A stretch of 64,000 nucleotides of DNA from Cyrtodaria siliqua (lineage: Eukaryota; Mollusca; Bivalvia; Adapedonta; Hiatellidae): assembly GCA_037043455.1 (NCBI GenBank), contig JAWPHD010010981.1, forward strand, positions 23,894 through 87,893, read 5' to 3'. Below the pieces are notes generated by a model that saw only the letters and a program-made list of their open reading frames with translations, was not told the origin of the DNA and made no database searches. How positions within the stretch are numbered: position 1 is the first letter of the stretch; the number at the start of each line of letters is the position of its first letter. Below, piece after piece: positions 11,901 to 26,900 of the stretch. The translations under genes were made by a program, and so were the position numbers.

Positions 11901-14900
11901 CAAACAAACAGGTATATATTACTTGACTACACTAATTGGTGAACCAAAATCTACACTAATTGGTGAACCAAAATCAGTCACAGGATAAAGCCGAAAAACA
12001 AACAAACAAACACTCAGGTAAGCACGGTCATTCTTTGGTATAAATGTCGAATGAAACTTTGCTAAGTTGTCATTTATTGAATATTAATATTGATATACAC
12101 ATCGATATGGCTCTGTATGTAGGAGATTCTAATTTCCGGTACCTGAAAGGAGAGGCGAGAGATTCCTCCGTGCTCTTCAGATCTGGTGCCAAAGTGGAAA
12201 ACATGTCATCTCTCATGGGGGATGCTGTTTTCAGACACCAAGTAAGTCATTTTTGTAATCATTTATAGTCATTGTTTCCATTGTTTTCGTTGTTTTTATA
12301 TTGTATTATTTTAATTCAATTAATTATTTCTATTTCTAATACCCTTGATTGTAAACTTTATTTAAAAGCATCTTCTCTTATAAACAGACATTTTTGTTAA
12401 GTTAAAAGCCTTAAAAAAAAAAAAAATTAAATGTCTAATGTCTTCTATGTCAGCATTACTGTCTTTTTTTTCATTTCTGTTTTATATGGTGCTGCGGATT
12501 ATATGTGACAACCCAAAAAGAATTTTTGGTATGTATTATAAACGAACTTCATTCACACCAGAATCCTTATTTAAATGTATTACTGGTGCAATAAAAGCAA
12601 CTGTTACTGTTATGTGATCCTGTAATATGCAAAAACAATTTCTGTTGTTCTTAAATTAATGATTGAAAAATGTAACACGGGACACATGTAAAGAATCTTA
12701 ATAATTTATAGATTTTAATAAAATATATATACAGTATATATAGAATTGTACAACACTGGATGTAGTTTTGATATTTTTACCAACAAAATTAACAATTAGA
12801 AAAAAAATGGGTTATGGTATGTGTTTTCCGAATTGATAATCATAGATAAAACAATTGAAATATGCGATTTTCACAGCACGTGTTGTTCGAATGACACCGT
12901 AATAATTTTAAGATTAGGGTTCGGTATCGTAAAAAAAGGTAAACAAATGGCTGTATCTTCATTAATAAAAGAAACCAAGACTGGAAATTACACTTATAAT
13001 GAGGTTAGTTAGTTTATGAATGCTAAACTTTACATAATTAACGCGTTGAACCCTCGTATCGTTCAAAAACTAGGGGTTCGGAGATTTAGGGTTCGGAAGT
13101 GGGTTTTATACCCTTAGCGATGAATAAAATAGCAATTTTGCTACAAATACTTAATTAAGGCAATCAAATACTAACCATATATATATGTACATTAAATACA
13201 TGCATACCAGTTAAAATAATAACGGTATGATTCGTTTATTGTCAGTTATACGTATTTTTAATTTCCGTAAAGGGTTCGGAGGTGCGGGGGTTCGGAAGTG
13301 GTTTTTATACCCCTTCGATACTAAGTGATACTACCCGGAAGTAAACTTCTTCAGCTAAAGAGCGAAAAATCAGGGGCAGATAACAACACTTTCCGGAAAG
13401 TGCTATAGGATAGAGGCTATGAAGATTTCTCTTCGTAAGGTCGGAATCTACAGTTTTCTTTGAAATTCAGACTAGTTTCAGACATGTACACTAATTACGC
13501 TAAATAACTTGAATTCTATTTTTCAAAAATAACAAACATGCATTGTTCCTGAAAGATTATAAAATTTCCTCTCAAAATATAGCAAATACATGCTAGAAAG
13601 CATCAAAATCGGTTTCTCTACCTACAAATATAACTTCATTTACCCCACCCACTCAGCACTCAAAAAAGTGAAAACATGACATTTATAGACAAACGACAGC
13701 ATATACCTGTCCCTTATTTGAGATATAACACATCCATAATTGAATGACAAACACTCCAAATTGTCATAAAAATGCTATTTCCACATACCTTAACCGGCTT
13801 TTTTTTCCGTAATCTGATGTCGACTCAAGAATTGACAGGAAGTGATAAAAAAAGCTATCATTTACAACATAGCCACCAGTTACGATTTTCTGTTTACAGG
13901 CTACATACGGGTCATAGTACAAACAGTTTATTTATATCAAAATTAACTATTATGTCATACTAAGTCAAAAACACCGCATTTGTGGATTTCTTTTTTATCG
14001 TCTAGCCTGTACATGGCTTTTAATCTCTTAGATTTCTATTTGATAAGAAATTCCCCATGGACATTCATTCGAAACTAAGGAGTCTCCCCTAAGACTCTAT
14101 CCGGCCTAGTGTTTACGACAGGTTTTATCGATAGTCTCTATATATGTCACACTCTAAACCATGAAGAGCGCTGGTAGTAAATCTTCATGAATAAATGGTA
14201 CAAGTATCTGAAATTCTCAGCCATCTGATTGTTTTAGAAAATAGAGTAAATTTAACTGATATTGGAGAGTTTCAACATCTGGTAAACTGTTCTGGTATAA
14301 GAATGAACATCCGGTATACTGGGGTGATTCAACATCTGATATTGGAGAGTTTCAACATCTGTTAAACTATTCTGGCATGAGTATGAACATCCGGTATACT
14401 GGGGTGATTCTACATCTGATATTGGAGAGTTTCAACATCTGGTAAACTGTTCTGGTATAAGAATGAACATCCGGTATACTGGGGTGATTCAACATCTGAT
14501 ATTGGAGAGTTTCAACATCTTTTAAACTGTTCTGGTATGAGTATGAACATCCGCTATACTGGGGTGATTCAACATCTGATATTGGAGAGTTTCAACAACT
14601 CGTAAACTGTTCTGGTATGAGTATGAACATCCGGTATACTGGGGTGATTCTACATCTGATATTGGAGAGTTTCAACAACTCGTAAACTGTTCTGGTATGA
14701 GTATGAACATCCGGTATACTGGGGTGATTCTACACCTGGTATTGGAGAGTTTCAACAACTCGTAAACTGTTCTGGTATGAGTATGAACATCCGGTATACT
14801 GGGGTGATTCTACATCTGGTATTGGAGAGTTTCAACAACTCGTAAACTGTTCTGGTATGAGTATGAACACCCGGTATACTGGGGTGATTCAACATCTGAT

Positions 14901-17900
14901 ATTGGAGAGTTTCAACATCTGGTAAACTGTTCTGGTATGAGTATGAACATCCGCTATACTGGGGTGATTCTACATCTGATATTGGAGAATTTCAACATCT
15001 GGTAAACTGTTCTGGTATGAGTATGAACATCCGCTATACTGGGGTGATTCTACATCTGATATTGGAGAGTTTCAACATCTTTTAAACTGTTCTGGTATGA
15101 GTATGAACATCCGGTATACTGGGGTGATTCTACATCTGATATTGGAGAGTTTCAACATCTTTTAAACTGTTCTGGTATGAGTATGAACATCCGGTATACT
15201 GGGGTGATTCTATATCTGATATTGGAGAGTTTCAACATCTTTTAAACTGTTCTGGTATGAGTATGAACATCCGGTATACTGGGGTGATTCTACATCTGAT
15301 ATTGGAGAGTTTCAACAACTCGTAAACTGTTCTGGTATGAGTATGAACATCCGCTATACTGGGGTGATTCTACATCTGATATTGGAGAGTTTCAACAACT
15401 CGTAAACTGTTCTGGTATGAGTATGAACATCCGGTATACTGGGGTGATTCTACATCTGGTATTGGAGAGTTTCAAGAACTCGTAAACTGTTCTGGTATGA
15501 GTATGAACATCCGGTATACTGGGGTGATTCTACATCTGGTATTGGAGAGTTTCAACAACTCGTAAACTGTTCTGGTATGAGTATGAACACCCGGTATACT
15601 GGGGTGATTCAACATCTGATATTGGAGAGTTTCAACATCTGGTAAACTGTTCTGGTATGAGTATGAACATCCGCTATACTGGGGTGATTCTACATCTGAT
15701 ATTGGAGAATTTCAACATCTGGTAAACTGTTCTGGTATGAGTATGAACATCCGCTATACTGGGGTGATTCTACATCTGATATTGGAGAGTTTCAACATCT
15801 TTTAAACTGTTCTGGTATGAGTATGAACATCCGGTATACTGGGGTGATTCTACATCTGATATTGGAGAGTTTCAACATCTTTTAAACTGTTCTGGTATGA
15901 GTATGAACATCCGGTATACTGGGGTGATTCTATATCTGATATTTGAGAGTTTCAACATCTTTTAAACTGTTCTGGTATGAGTATGAACATCCGGTATACT
16001 GGGGGTGATTCTACATCTGATATTGGAGAGTTTCAACAACTCGTAAACTGTTCTGGTATGAGTATGAACATCCGCTATACTGGTGTGATTCTACATCTGA
16101 TATTGGAGAGTTTCAACAACTCGTAAACTGTTCTGGTATGAGTATGAACATCCGGTATACTGGGGTGATTCTACATCTGGTATTGGAGAGTTTCAAGAAC
16201 TCGTAAACTGTTCTGGTATGAGTATGAACATCCGGTATACTGGGGTGATTCTACATCTGGTATTGGAGAGTTTCAACAACTCGTAAACTGTTCTGGTATG
16301 AGTATGAACACCCGGTATACTGGGGTGATTCAACATCTGATATTGGAGAGTTTCAACATCTGGTAAACTGTTCTGGTATGAGTATGAACATCCGCTATAC
16401 TGGGGTGATTCTACATCTGATATTGGAGAATTTCAACATCTGGTAAACTGTTCTGGTATGAGTATGAACATCCGCTATACTGGGGTGATTCTACATCTGA
16501 TATTGGAGAGTTTCAACATCTTTTAAACTGTTCTGGTATGAGTATGAACATCCGGTATACTGGGGTGATTCTACATCTGATATTGGAGAGTTTCAACATC
16601 TTTTAAACTGTTCTGGTATGAGTATGAACATCCGGTATACTGGGGTGATTCTATATCTGATATTGGAGAGTTTCAACATCTTTTAAACTGTTCTGGTATG
16701 AGTATGAACATCCGGTATACTGGGGTGATTCTACATCTGATATTGGAGAGTTTCAACAACTCGTAAACTGTTCTGGTATGAGTATGAACATCCGCTATAC
16801 TGGGGTGATTCTACATCTGATATTGGAGAGTTTCAACAACTCGTAAACTGTTCTGGTATGAGTATGAACATCCGGTATACTGGGGTGATTCTACATCTGG
16901 TATTGGAGAGTTTCAAGAACTCGTAAACTGTTCTGGTATGAGTATGAACACCCGGTATACTAGGGTGATTCAACATCTGATATTGGAGAGTTTCAACATC
17001 TGGTAAACTGTTCTGGTATGAGTATTAACATCCGGTATACTGGGGTGATTCAACATCTGATATTGGAGAGTTTCAACATCTGGTAAACTGTTCTGGTATG
17101 AGTATGAACATCCGCTATACTGGGGTGATTCAACATCTGATATTGGAGAGTTTCAACATCTTTTAAACTGTTCTGGTATGAGTATGAACATCCGGTATAC
17201 TGGGGTGATTCCACATCTGATATTGGAGAGTTTCAACATCTGGTAAACTGTTCTGGTATGAGTATGAACATCCGCTATACTGGGGTGATTCAACATCTGA
17301 TATTGGAGAGTTTCAACATCTGGTAAACTGTTCTGGTATGAGTATGAACATCCGCTATACTGGGGTGATTCTACATCTGATATTGGAGAGTTTCAACATC
17401 TTTTAAACTGTTCTGGTATGAGTATGAACATCCGGTATACTGGGGTGATTCTACATCTGATATTGGAGAGTTTCAACATCTTTTAAACTGTTCTGGTATG
17501 AGTATGAACATCCGGTATACTGGGGTGATTCTACATCTGATATTGGAGAGTTTCAACATCTTTTAAACTGTTCTGGTATATTGTTAATAATAACTATAAA
17601 GATCACAATCATAATTTTCAAAAGTCGTTTTGTTCTGTTCATGTCTCCACCAAACGATACATATCTACACTTACTTAATGGTCATTTGAGATCACCAAGC
17701 CCATTCTTTGTGGCTTTAAAGTAGCATACCGCATAAGCCGGCGCTAGGGGGCGTGAGAGGTGTTGCAAGTTACATTACCTCTCATGAACAGCGACTTTAA
17801 TCTTCTTTATGTTTGTTGCTTCCAAGGGATCACCCTTTCTGTATTTATTAATGATAATAGTTATGCCAATTCTGGAACTAGATCCCGATATTTTCAAAAC

Positions 17901-20900
17901 ATTGTTAATAATTATTTTACTAATTCAGTCTTCAAGTATTTAAAATGACCAGCTCGATGTATTAACCAAGGATTGCTCTGATTTTAAACCTGTTTGCATA
18001 TACTTTACTAGTAATAAAAGGTAATCACACCATGGTAATATACACAAACCATGATAATATACACACACCATGGTAATATACACAAGTCATGGTAATATAC
18101 ACAAACCATGCTAATATACACACACCATGGTAATATACACAAACCATGGTAATATACATACACCATGGTAATATACACAAACCATGGTAATAACCATGGT
18201 AATATACACAAACCATGGTAATATACACACACCTTGGTAATATACACATACCATATTAATATACACATCATGGTAATATACACAAGCCATGGTAATATAC
18301 ATACACCATGGTAATATACACACACCATGGTAATATATGGTAATATATATAATACACACACCATGGTAATATATACACACCATGGTAATATACACACGCC
18401 ATGGTAATATACATAATACACACACCATGGTAATATACATAATACACACACCGTTTTTCTGAGAACTATTTAAATACAATACGCAGGTTACGTAGGTTAC
18501 GCAGGTTACGCAGGTTACTTAGGTTACGCAGGTTACGCAGGTTACGTAGGTCACGCAGGTTAAGCAGGTTACGCAGGTTACGTAGGTTACGCAGGTTACG
18601 CAGGCTGTTACGTAGGTTACGTAGGGTACGTAGGTTACGCAGGTTACGTAGGTAGTTTTAAACACAACCCATAGTGCTGTGTGTCCCTTGACGAATTAGA
18701 CTGTGTCGATCTAGTCATACGACTGGGGTCAACCTATTGATATGACTGGGGTCAACCTATTGATATGGCTGGGATCAACATATTGATATGACTGGGGTCA
18801 ACCTATTGATATGACTTGGGTCAACCTATTGATATGACTGGGGTCAGCCTATTGATATGGCTGAGGTCAACCTTTTGATACGACTGAGGTCAACCTATAT
18901 ATACGATTGGGACCTATTGATACAACTGGGGTCCACCTATTGATACGATTGGGGTCAGCCTATTGATACGACTAGGGTCAACCTATTGATATGACTATGG
19001 TCAACCTATTTATACGACATGGACCTATTGATACAACTGGGGTCCACCTATTGATACGACTGAGGTCAACCTATTGATACGACTGCGATATACCTATTGA
19101 TACGACTAGGGTAAGACTATTGATACGACTGGGGTACACCTATTGATGCGACTGTGGTCAATCTATTGATACGACTGGGGTTAACCTAATGATACGACTG
19201 GGGTACACCTATTGCTACGACTGGGTTCAACCTATTGATACGACTGGAGTAAACCTATTGATACGACTGGGGTCAACCTATTGGTTTAAACATATTTTAT
19301 TTCAAAGATAACGCATTATACAATTTTACATACAATAGGTAAATGGATTGGAACGAAAGCAAAATGCTTATAGAGATCCTCTCCAAGGGGTCAACCTATT
19401 GATACGACTTTTTATTTCAGCTTATAAAAACCGAGATTTTAACTGTTTTTTGAGGGGTGGATGGTTCGAGATGATGCAGTACTCGTAAGTATTTTAGTAG
19501 GTGTGTTTACATGTTTACCTCTTTGAATGCGTTGACTGAAAACATAGTTGATAAAATTGCAATATTACGTGTTTAATAATGCTTGTTTCTATGACGCTTT
19601 GTACACGCAGTGATGGTTATACATAACTTGCTTGCACGTGTTATAAAAAACATCTTAACAAGTGAATCCTCCTCGATCCTTTTTGTTTATGGAACTCATA
19701 GATACAATACATAACATTTTACTTGACTACGTTTTACATTAAAGTATTCTACTAGTATATGTCAATATTGTAATACTGCATGTTCAGTTATGGATCATTT
19801 GGATGAAAAGACACCACAACGTAATTAGATTAATGCCATTGGTCATGCAAATATTATGCCATATATGTTGCCAATCATTAATATGTAACATGTTTGATAT
19901 ATTGACTATTTGTCAACTATGTATGACTCCCCACATTACTACCAATTTCTATTTAAGATCGGCAGAGAGCAGGAGAGGTATACAGCTGGCAAGGTAGGGT
20001 GAAAACAATACAGATAGATGCAATTTAAAACACTTATCAGTCATTATTGACCAACGACCTTTAATGCGTCTAAAAGCGTTTTGAAAACCAGAATATCCGA
20101 AATATCCCATCCCACATTTAAAACATCCCACCTTTTTAAAAGACGATACACGCAATATGGCCATCTGTATGTAAATATTAACAAGCGTTTTCAAGTAAAA
20201 TAAAATAAATATAATTTATAATAATATACTACCGTGAAATGAATGTCAAAACAGGTCTTCTGCTCCGAACTCTTGTCATGTTTTCCTTATCAGTTATGAA
20301 TTTATTAGTGTTAATATTTAATTACAACAGAGGAGGCCAGCGACAACAATTTGTTAAGAAAAGCATCTTCATTGGAAGATCTAAAAGGAATTTTGAAGGC
20401 AAAGAGTACCCGGATGCACCCTCAAAATCGCAGTAAGTAATCACTGACGGGTAGACGGTCGCCCGAAAAGGGGTCAACATGCCATTGGATCATTCTTGCA
20501 TTATTCCGAAAAAGTTATTTCGGACTAGAAGAGGCATGCAAAATACACAGGTACAGCAGTGTTCATACATAAAAATTACTCTTTCAAAAATGCTATACTT
20601 ACCTTGTAAATTAACAAACTAGAAGGGTATTCCAGGAAACTTGTACCGCAGCCATGTACTTATTTGTAATATTTACGTCTAGACAGCAGTATATTCCACC
20701 GGCTCTTATAGCCCTTATACTTAGCTCTGAAGAATAATAAATATATACACAACCAATCTGGTCAACACTAGGTCATCTCGACGAGGTAATCCTGAACTTA
20801 ATTGACTAGACCAAAGAAAGGCGTACGGAGATCAAATTAAAAGTCAACAACGTTTTGTTATGTAGTCATATGGGAACACTCTACCGCAAAAAAAGGTTGC

Positions 20901-23900
20901 ATAAGAATCCCAAACAAACTCTTTGTTAAAAAGTCTATGCAAAAATATTTTAACATTTGTTATGCATGTTGCCCCACTATGTGGGAGTTTACTATGCATG
21001 TTGAAGCTTGCCCATTATGTCGGAGTTATCATTTACTATGTAGGTTGCCCCACTATGTCGGAGTTATCATTTACTATGCATGTTGCCCCATTATGTGTGA
21101 GTTATCATGTACTATGCATGTTGTCCCAGTATGTCGGAGTTATCATTTACTATGCAAGTTACATGTTGCCCCACTATGTAGGAGTTATCATTTACTATGC
21201 ATGTTGCATGTCACTATGTCGGAGTTATCATTTAATATGCATGTTTCATGTTGCCCCACTATGTCCGAGTTATCATTTACTATGCATGTTGCAGGTTGCC
21301 CCACTATATCCGAGTTACAATTTACTATGCAGGTTGGCCCGCTATGTCGGAGTTATCATTTACTATGCAGGTATCCCCAATATGTCGGAGTAATCATTTA
21401 ATATGCATGTTGCATGTTGCCCCACTATGTCGAAGTTATCATTTACTATGCATGCTGCATGTTGCCCCATTATGTCGGAGTTATCATTTACTATGCAGGT
21501 TGCCCACTATGCCGGAGTTATCATTTACTATGCATGTTGCATGTTACCCCATTACGCCGGAGTTATCATTTACTATGCATGTTGCATTTTGCCCATTATG
21601 TCGGAGTTATCATTTACTATGCAGATTGCCCACTATGTCGGAGTTATCATTTACTTTGCATGTTGCATGTTGCCCCATTATGCCGGAGTTATCATTTACT
21701 ATGCATGTTGCATGTTGCCCAATACTATCGGAGCTATCATTTACTATGCAGGTTTCATGTTGCCCCACTATGTCGGAGTTATCATTTACTATGCATGTTG
21801 CAGGTTGCCCCACTATGTCGGAGTTATCATACTATGCATGTTGCATGTTGCCCCACTATGTCGGAGTTATCATTTACTATGCATGTTGCATGTTGCATGT
21901 CACTATGTCGGAGTTATCATTTAATATGCATGTTTCATGTTGCCCCACTATCCGAGTTATCATTTACTATGCATGTTGCAGGTTGCCCCACTATGTCGGA
22001 GTTACAATTTACTATGCATGTTTCAGGTTGCCCCATTATGTCGGAGTTATGTGGTACGATGGACCCGCTTTCATATCTAAGTCTTGGTTCCAAGGATTCC
22101 AGCCTGGTGCAGACCATGCTTGGGAGGCCGGGGCACTCAGTTTCCAACCACACAATCTGGCTTCCAGCTCCGTTACTAGTACAGCAACTGATCTGAGATT
22201 CGGATTTTCAGACGTGGTTTGTTTTGTACTGAAATGTAAAAATACTTTATAAGGAAATGTAAAAACACTCTATAAGAAAATGTAAATAAGCAACAGCACT
22301 GTATAAGAACAGCAAGAGATTGCGTATGTTGTTTTAAGCTCTACTGATCAAAGATCAGCAGAGCTTATGCCGTGGTGCGGTGACCGTCGTCCATCTGTCC
22401 GTCACGTTGATGTTAAATCCAAGATGGCCGCCAAAGCTAAAAATAGATTTTTAAAAACAATAAGCGACTACTTCTTGAAAACTATAAGTGATATTGATAT
22501 GGGACTTTTTCTAAAATGATCAGCATGGCATGATATTGGTCTTTGTTGAAAATTATCTTTTTCAGTCAGTAGAGCTTCAAGGTCACTGACCTCTTTTTTT
22601 TTTTTTTTTTTATTATTATTTTTATGATTGAGCAATATTAAAACGCGAATATACGAAATGACCTTTTAGTAATCCTTCAATTCCAGTTGCATAGTGATGT
22701 CAAGTAATGCCATAAACACGTATTAAGGATTATTAATCAACATACTCCCGTCACTTCGATTGTAAAATGAGTAATACATACGTACCGAACATAGCACGAG
22801 CTTGCACGAGCTTACGTGTTAAATCATTAATACAATTATAATACACTATTGCCGTTTTAGGATGGAGGCAATAGAGTATATTACGATTCCAACATGACTG
22901 ATGACAGCAACCTGTCACCATTTGATGGCAGTGAGAGTCCCACAATGCGAGATGGAGACGGCTCCGTTACCCAGTGTGTCGGTACTGATCCGAAATATGC
23001 AGTGCAGGTTGTAAACCCAGAGAAGATACTCCTGACGGAAGGATGCCGCTACAGGGACAACTGGAAGATGGCCGTATGTCCAAACCTCTACGGCAAGGTA
23101 GGCTTACGATATACATTATTGTCTAGATAAAATAAGATCCTTTGCCTTACGTTAAACAGAATTTATGGTTATTTTCAAAATACATGCCAGACCCACAAAT
23201 AGAAAAGCATCATTTTAATCAACCACCATATTCATCACCAACCTTTCTCATTTGAGAGCTAAATGACACCCTGTCTTGTTAACCTGTTTGTCTTGACGAG
23301 AAATTAAATTATGCACACAAGATAATAAAACCTTGTTATCAACAGGGTGTCTTGTTATCAACAGGGTGTCTTGTTGTCAACAGGGTGTCTTGTCAACAGG
23401 GTGTCTGTCTGCATCCGACAGTATGTCTCTAGGTATTAAACCTTCGCTTTCCACAACCATGATAGTTTATGCATTTAATATATGGTTTAAAACATATAAT
23501 TTAGATATGATCTCTCACCCAAACATTTACTTTCAGTTTGTTATTGTTAAGCTTGACTTGGGAAGGAAAGCACTAGTTAGCCTTTTCCGTTAACCGTACA
23601 ATATTATTCAAATATTACATAACGAATATTTGCGCAGGATTTGTGAAGTGCATGTGCTTACCTAATAGAATTACAGTATAGTTAATTACAGTATAGTTAA
23701 TTACAGTATAGTTAATTACAGTATAGTTAATTACAGTATAGTTAATGTTAGCTGCGAGAATGTACCATAGAGCTATATACGATGCAACCCTTTATAAAAT
23801 AAGAAGGTATCAGAGTCGACCCCACCAAGAGAGCTTTCTGAAGACATCAAGCAATGCCTGCATAACCACGCCGTGTTTCAAAACCACGCGTGCATGCATA

Positions 23901-26900
23901 AAACTCACCAAAGAGAAGAATACCTCGTCGATCTAGGCACTTCGTACGACTGTCCATGTTTCTTAAGCAGATATTTTCTGTAATGTTTACTGTGTTTCGG
24001 CATATCTCGCGCTGACACGTATTCCGTATTTGGAAACTTAAACCCGCCCCAGCTGACACAAATCGACAACGTTAACAGGAAAGCGTCAAGTTTGTGAGTA
24101 GGGCGGGGTAAAGTTTCCAAATACGAGACGTCACACGAGAACTAGATTATTTCGAACGCAAACATTGGAAATGCCAAAGATTAACAGTGACCTTCGATCA
24201 CCGACAATTTCGGCGTGTATTTTCTTTCTTTGGTGAGTTTTCTGCATGCATCTGTGGTATTTAAGGTTTGTTCTACTGAAATACGGTGATTGTTTATGCA
24301 GGCATTGTGCGATGCCTTTAGAACCTCGCCGGAAAAGTGCGTACGGGGTTCTGCGGATAATTAAATCATGGCTCTGTGGTAGGTACATACTACAATAAGA
24401 GCCATGGTTCTCACGTATAGTTTAATGCATGTGAAGTAGTTTTCTTAGTGTTTCTTTGGATAACATTTTTGAAAAACGAATAAACTTAATCGATATATAT
24501 AGTTCCATATCCGTTAAGCGCCATTATATACTTAATTGAATTATTATATTTACATAACAGATAAAAGTACACATCGAAGATGTCTTTACGGGAACCATTA
24601 TGGATTTTAATAAAGCTGGTCTAATAAGACGAGTAGAGTATGCTGACAACACCAAAGTGGCATACAAGAACCAAACCGGAAACCAATCTCCAGAGAACAT
24701 GGTCATACTTGGAGACCTGACTCACCGTTACGACCTCCAGTTCACCGACGCATTCCCCCAAAAGGCCACTTTTGAAGGCATAGGTGTCGAAAGGTGTACT
24801 TTTATATCTGTAGATAAATTACGATTATATCTGAGTCAATGACCAATGAGTTTTTATTATATAGTATAGCGTTTTGCTTTCAAATGCATAATTATTTCCT
24901 ATATATTCTACGGATATTCATGCAAATGCATAATTCTTTCCTATATATTCTACGAATATTCATGCAAATGCATAATTCTTTCCTATATATTCTACGAATA
25001 TTCATGCAAATGCATAATTATTTCCTATATATTCTACGGATATTCATGCAAATGCATAATTCGCCAGGATGAGTTATTTCTAAGGACTTTTCCAGGAACA
25101 AGTAATTGGGGGAAACGGAACAAACGGAACGTACTGTGTTTAAAGGGTACAACCACTAGAACTTTAACTATTATGGCAAACGGCATATGCAAATCGAAAA
25201 TAACTCTCTTTCGGCTTTCAAAATAATTGGGACTATGAGGCTTTTGAAATTTACACTAAGTCGTAAGGCATTAAATCAAATTTATTTATCGTATGTCCGT
25301 CCAATCTTAGAATATGTTGCTATTGTTTAGGATGGATGCAGCGAAAAACTTGAAATAATACAATATAAAGCTGTGCGTATTGTGACCGGTATCTATTGTT
25401 AATTTAACGAATGAAATAGGGTGGCTAACGTTATCAGAACGGCGTAAGTTTCAAAACGTTCTGTTGTATATAAAATGAAAAACGGAACTGTGCCTGAATA
25501 CCTGGCAAAGAAAGGCAGCGGAAGAGACTCCATATCCTCAGGAACGCAGAAACTTTCTCGCAGACTTCAGTTAGAACATCTATTTTTATGAATTCATTTA
25601 TTCCATCAGCTATGAAACTCTGGAATAATTTACCTTTAGATATTAGAAATTCAGGCTCATTAAACATATTCAAAGGTCAGCTTACGCGAGCAATGTTTAC
25701 TAGTTCAAATGTTCCTAGATTTTACTTATCTGGTGTACGTTTTTTTATCTGTTATGCATGCTAGGATAAGAAATTCATGTAGTAATCTCAATAATGATCT
25801 TTTTCAAAATCATTTACGCGAATCGCCTCAATGCAATTGTGTTCAGCGTAATGAAGGTGCAAATCATTTATGCTCTGAATGTAAGCAATTCTATGTTGAA
25901 AGGCTCGAACTCTTCCAGTTAACACATTCTTTTCATCCTTTAAGATCAAATACATTAGATCTTACAACACAAGAAAACGTTCAAAACTTTATTACAGATA
26001 GGCATCGACTTACTTAGGTTTGCCATTAAATTGTATCTGTTGTCAACCCCAGCAATGTCACGTGTGTTGCATTATTCTTTCTTCCATTTTGCTACTTTCC
26101 TTTATTCTTTTTTATTTCTAATTTCTTATTATCTTAACATGTTCTACATATCATGTTGAAGTTAATCTAGCTTATTGATACGTGTTAATAGCAATTGCCA
26201 TTCATTATATTTGTTAAAACTCCATTGTATTGAAGGGCCGTAACTAATGTGGGTAGCACTTGTGGCCAGATCAGATTGCATTGTACTTGTACATAAATGG
26301 CAATAAAATATCTTTAAATCAAACCCCACAACCCACAAAACTAAAATTGGGTGAGACACCCCCCACTCACACACACACACACACACACACACACCCGCAC
26401 CCTACAACCACACAGAACTTTAACTAATGTGACTAAACCAAAATTTGTAACACTAGAGCACCAAGAAGTAAACGGTTTAATAGTGCAATGGGGACATCAT
26501 GTGTAGATAACAGCTTTATATTCATGACTAGATACTGCAATAAAGTTGCAACATGCCAGTGATTATCATCTATCCATTACAACCCAGGATATTGCACGGA
26601 TATTGACAGATGGACAGACTAACACTCTAAACTTACGGCTCTAAATAACCTACACTGTGTTGATGAGCCGCTAAACAATATTCATTTCAATTCAATTTAC
26701 TTCTTTCGTCATTATTTCAACACTCATTGAGTTACATTACCACCTTCCACTTTATCTGGGGCTGCTCTAAATAACCTATACTGCGTTAATGAGATGTTAA
26801 GCAAGATTCAATTCAATTCAATTTACTCATTCAGTTAGTATGGACACCAAGGTCTCCTACGCCTACGCCTAGGCCAAAGTATTCGCGGACACCATGACCT

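Noticed and set aside
12123..12241. Exon of the CEMIP-like gene between exons 7 and 8
   Set aside because: Exons 7 and 8 join in frame to give the conserved TAYKNRD motif. Inserting this 119-nt piece makes the next exon hit a stop, and it lies inside a foldback element.
11628..13012. Two mirrored 63-residue ORFs (MFSELI.IDKTIE...)
   Set aside because: They are the same stretch of the inverted arms read from each side; no known protein motif.
14252..17581. CRISPR-like regular repeat
   Set aside because: Units are contiguous with no unique spacers, and the locus is eukaryotic.
18008..18479. ORFs rich in YHGVCILPW on the - strand
   Set aside because: An 18-bp-type microsatellite; no other coding signal.
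20923..22252. 334-codon ORF ending in the CEMIP-like exon 11 sequence
   Set aside because: Most of it is the 45-bp array. Only 22027-22213 is exon, as shown by family motifs and phase with exon 10.
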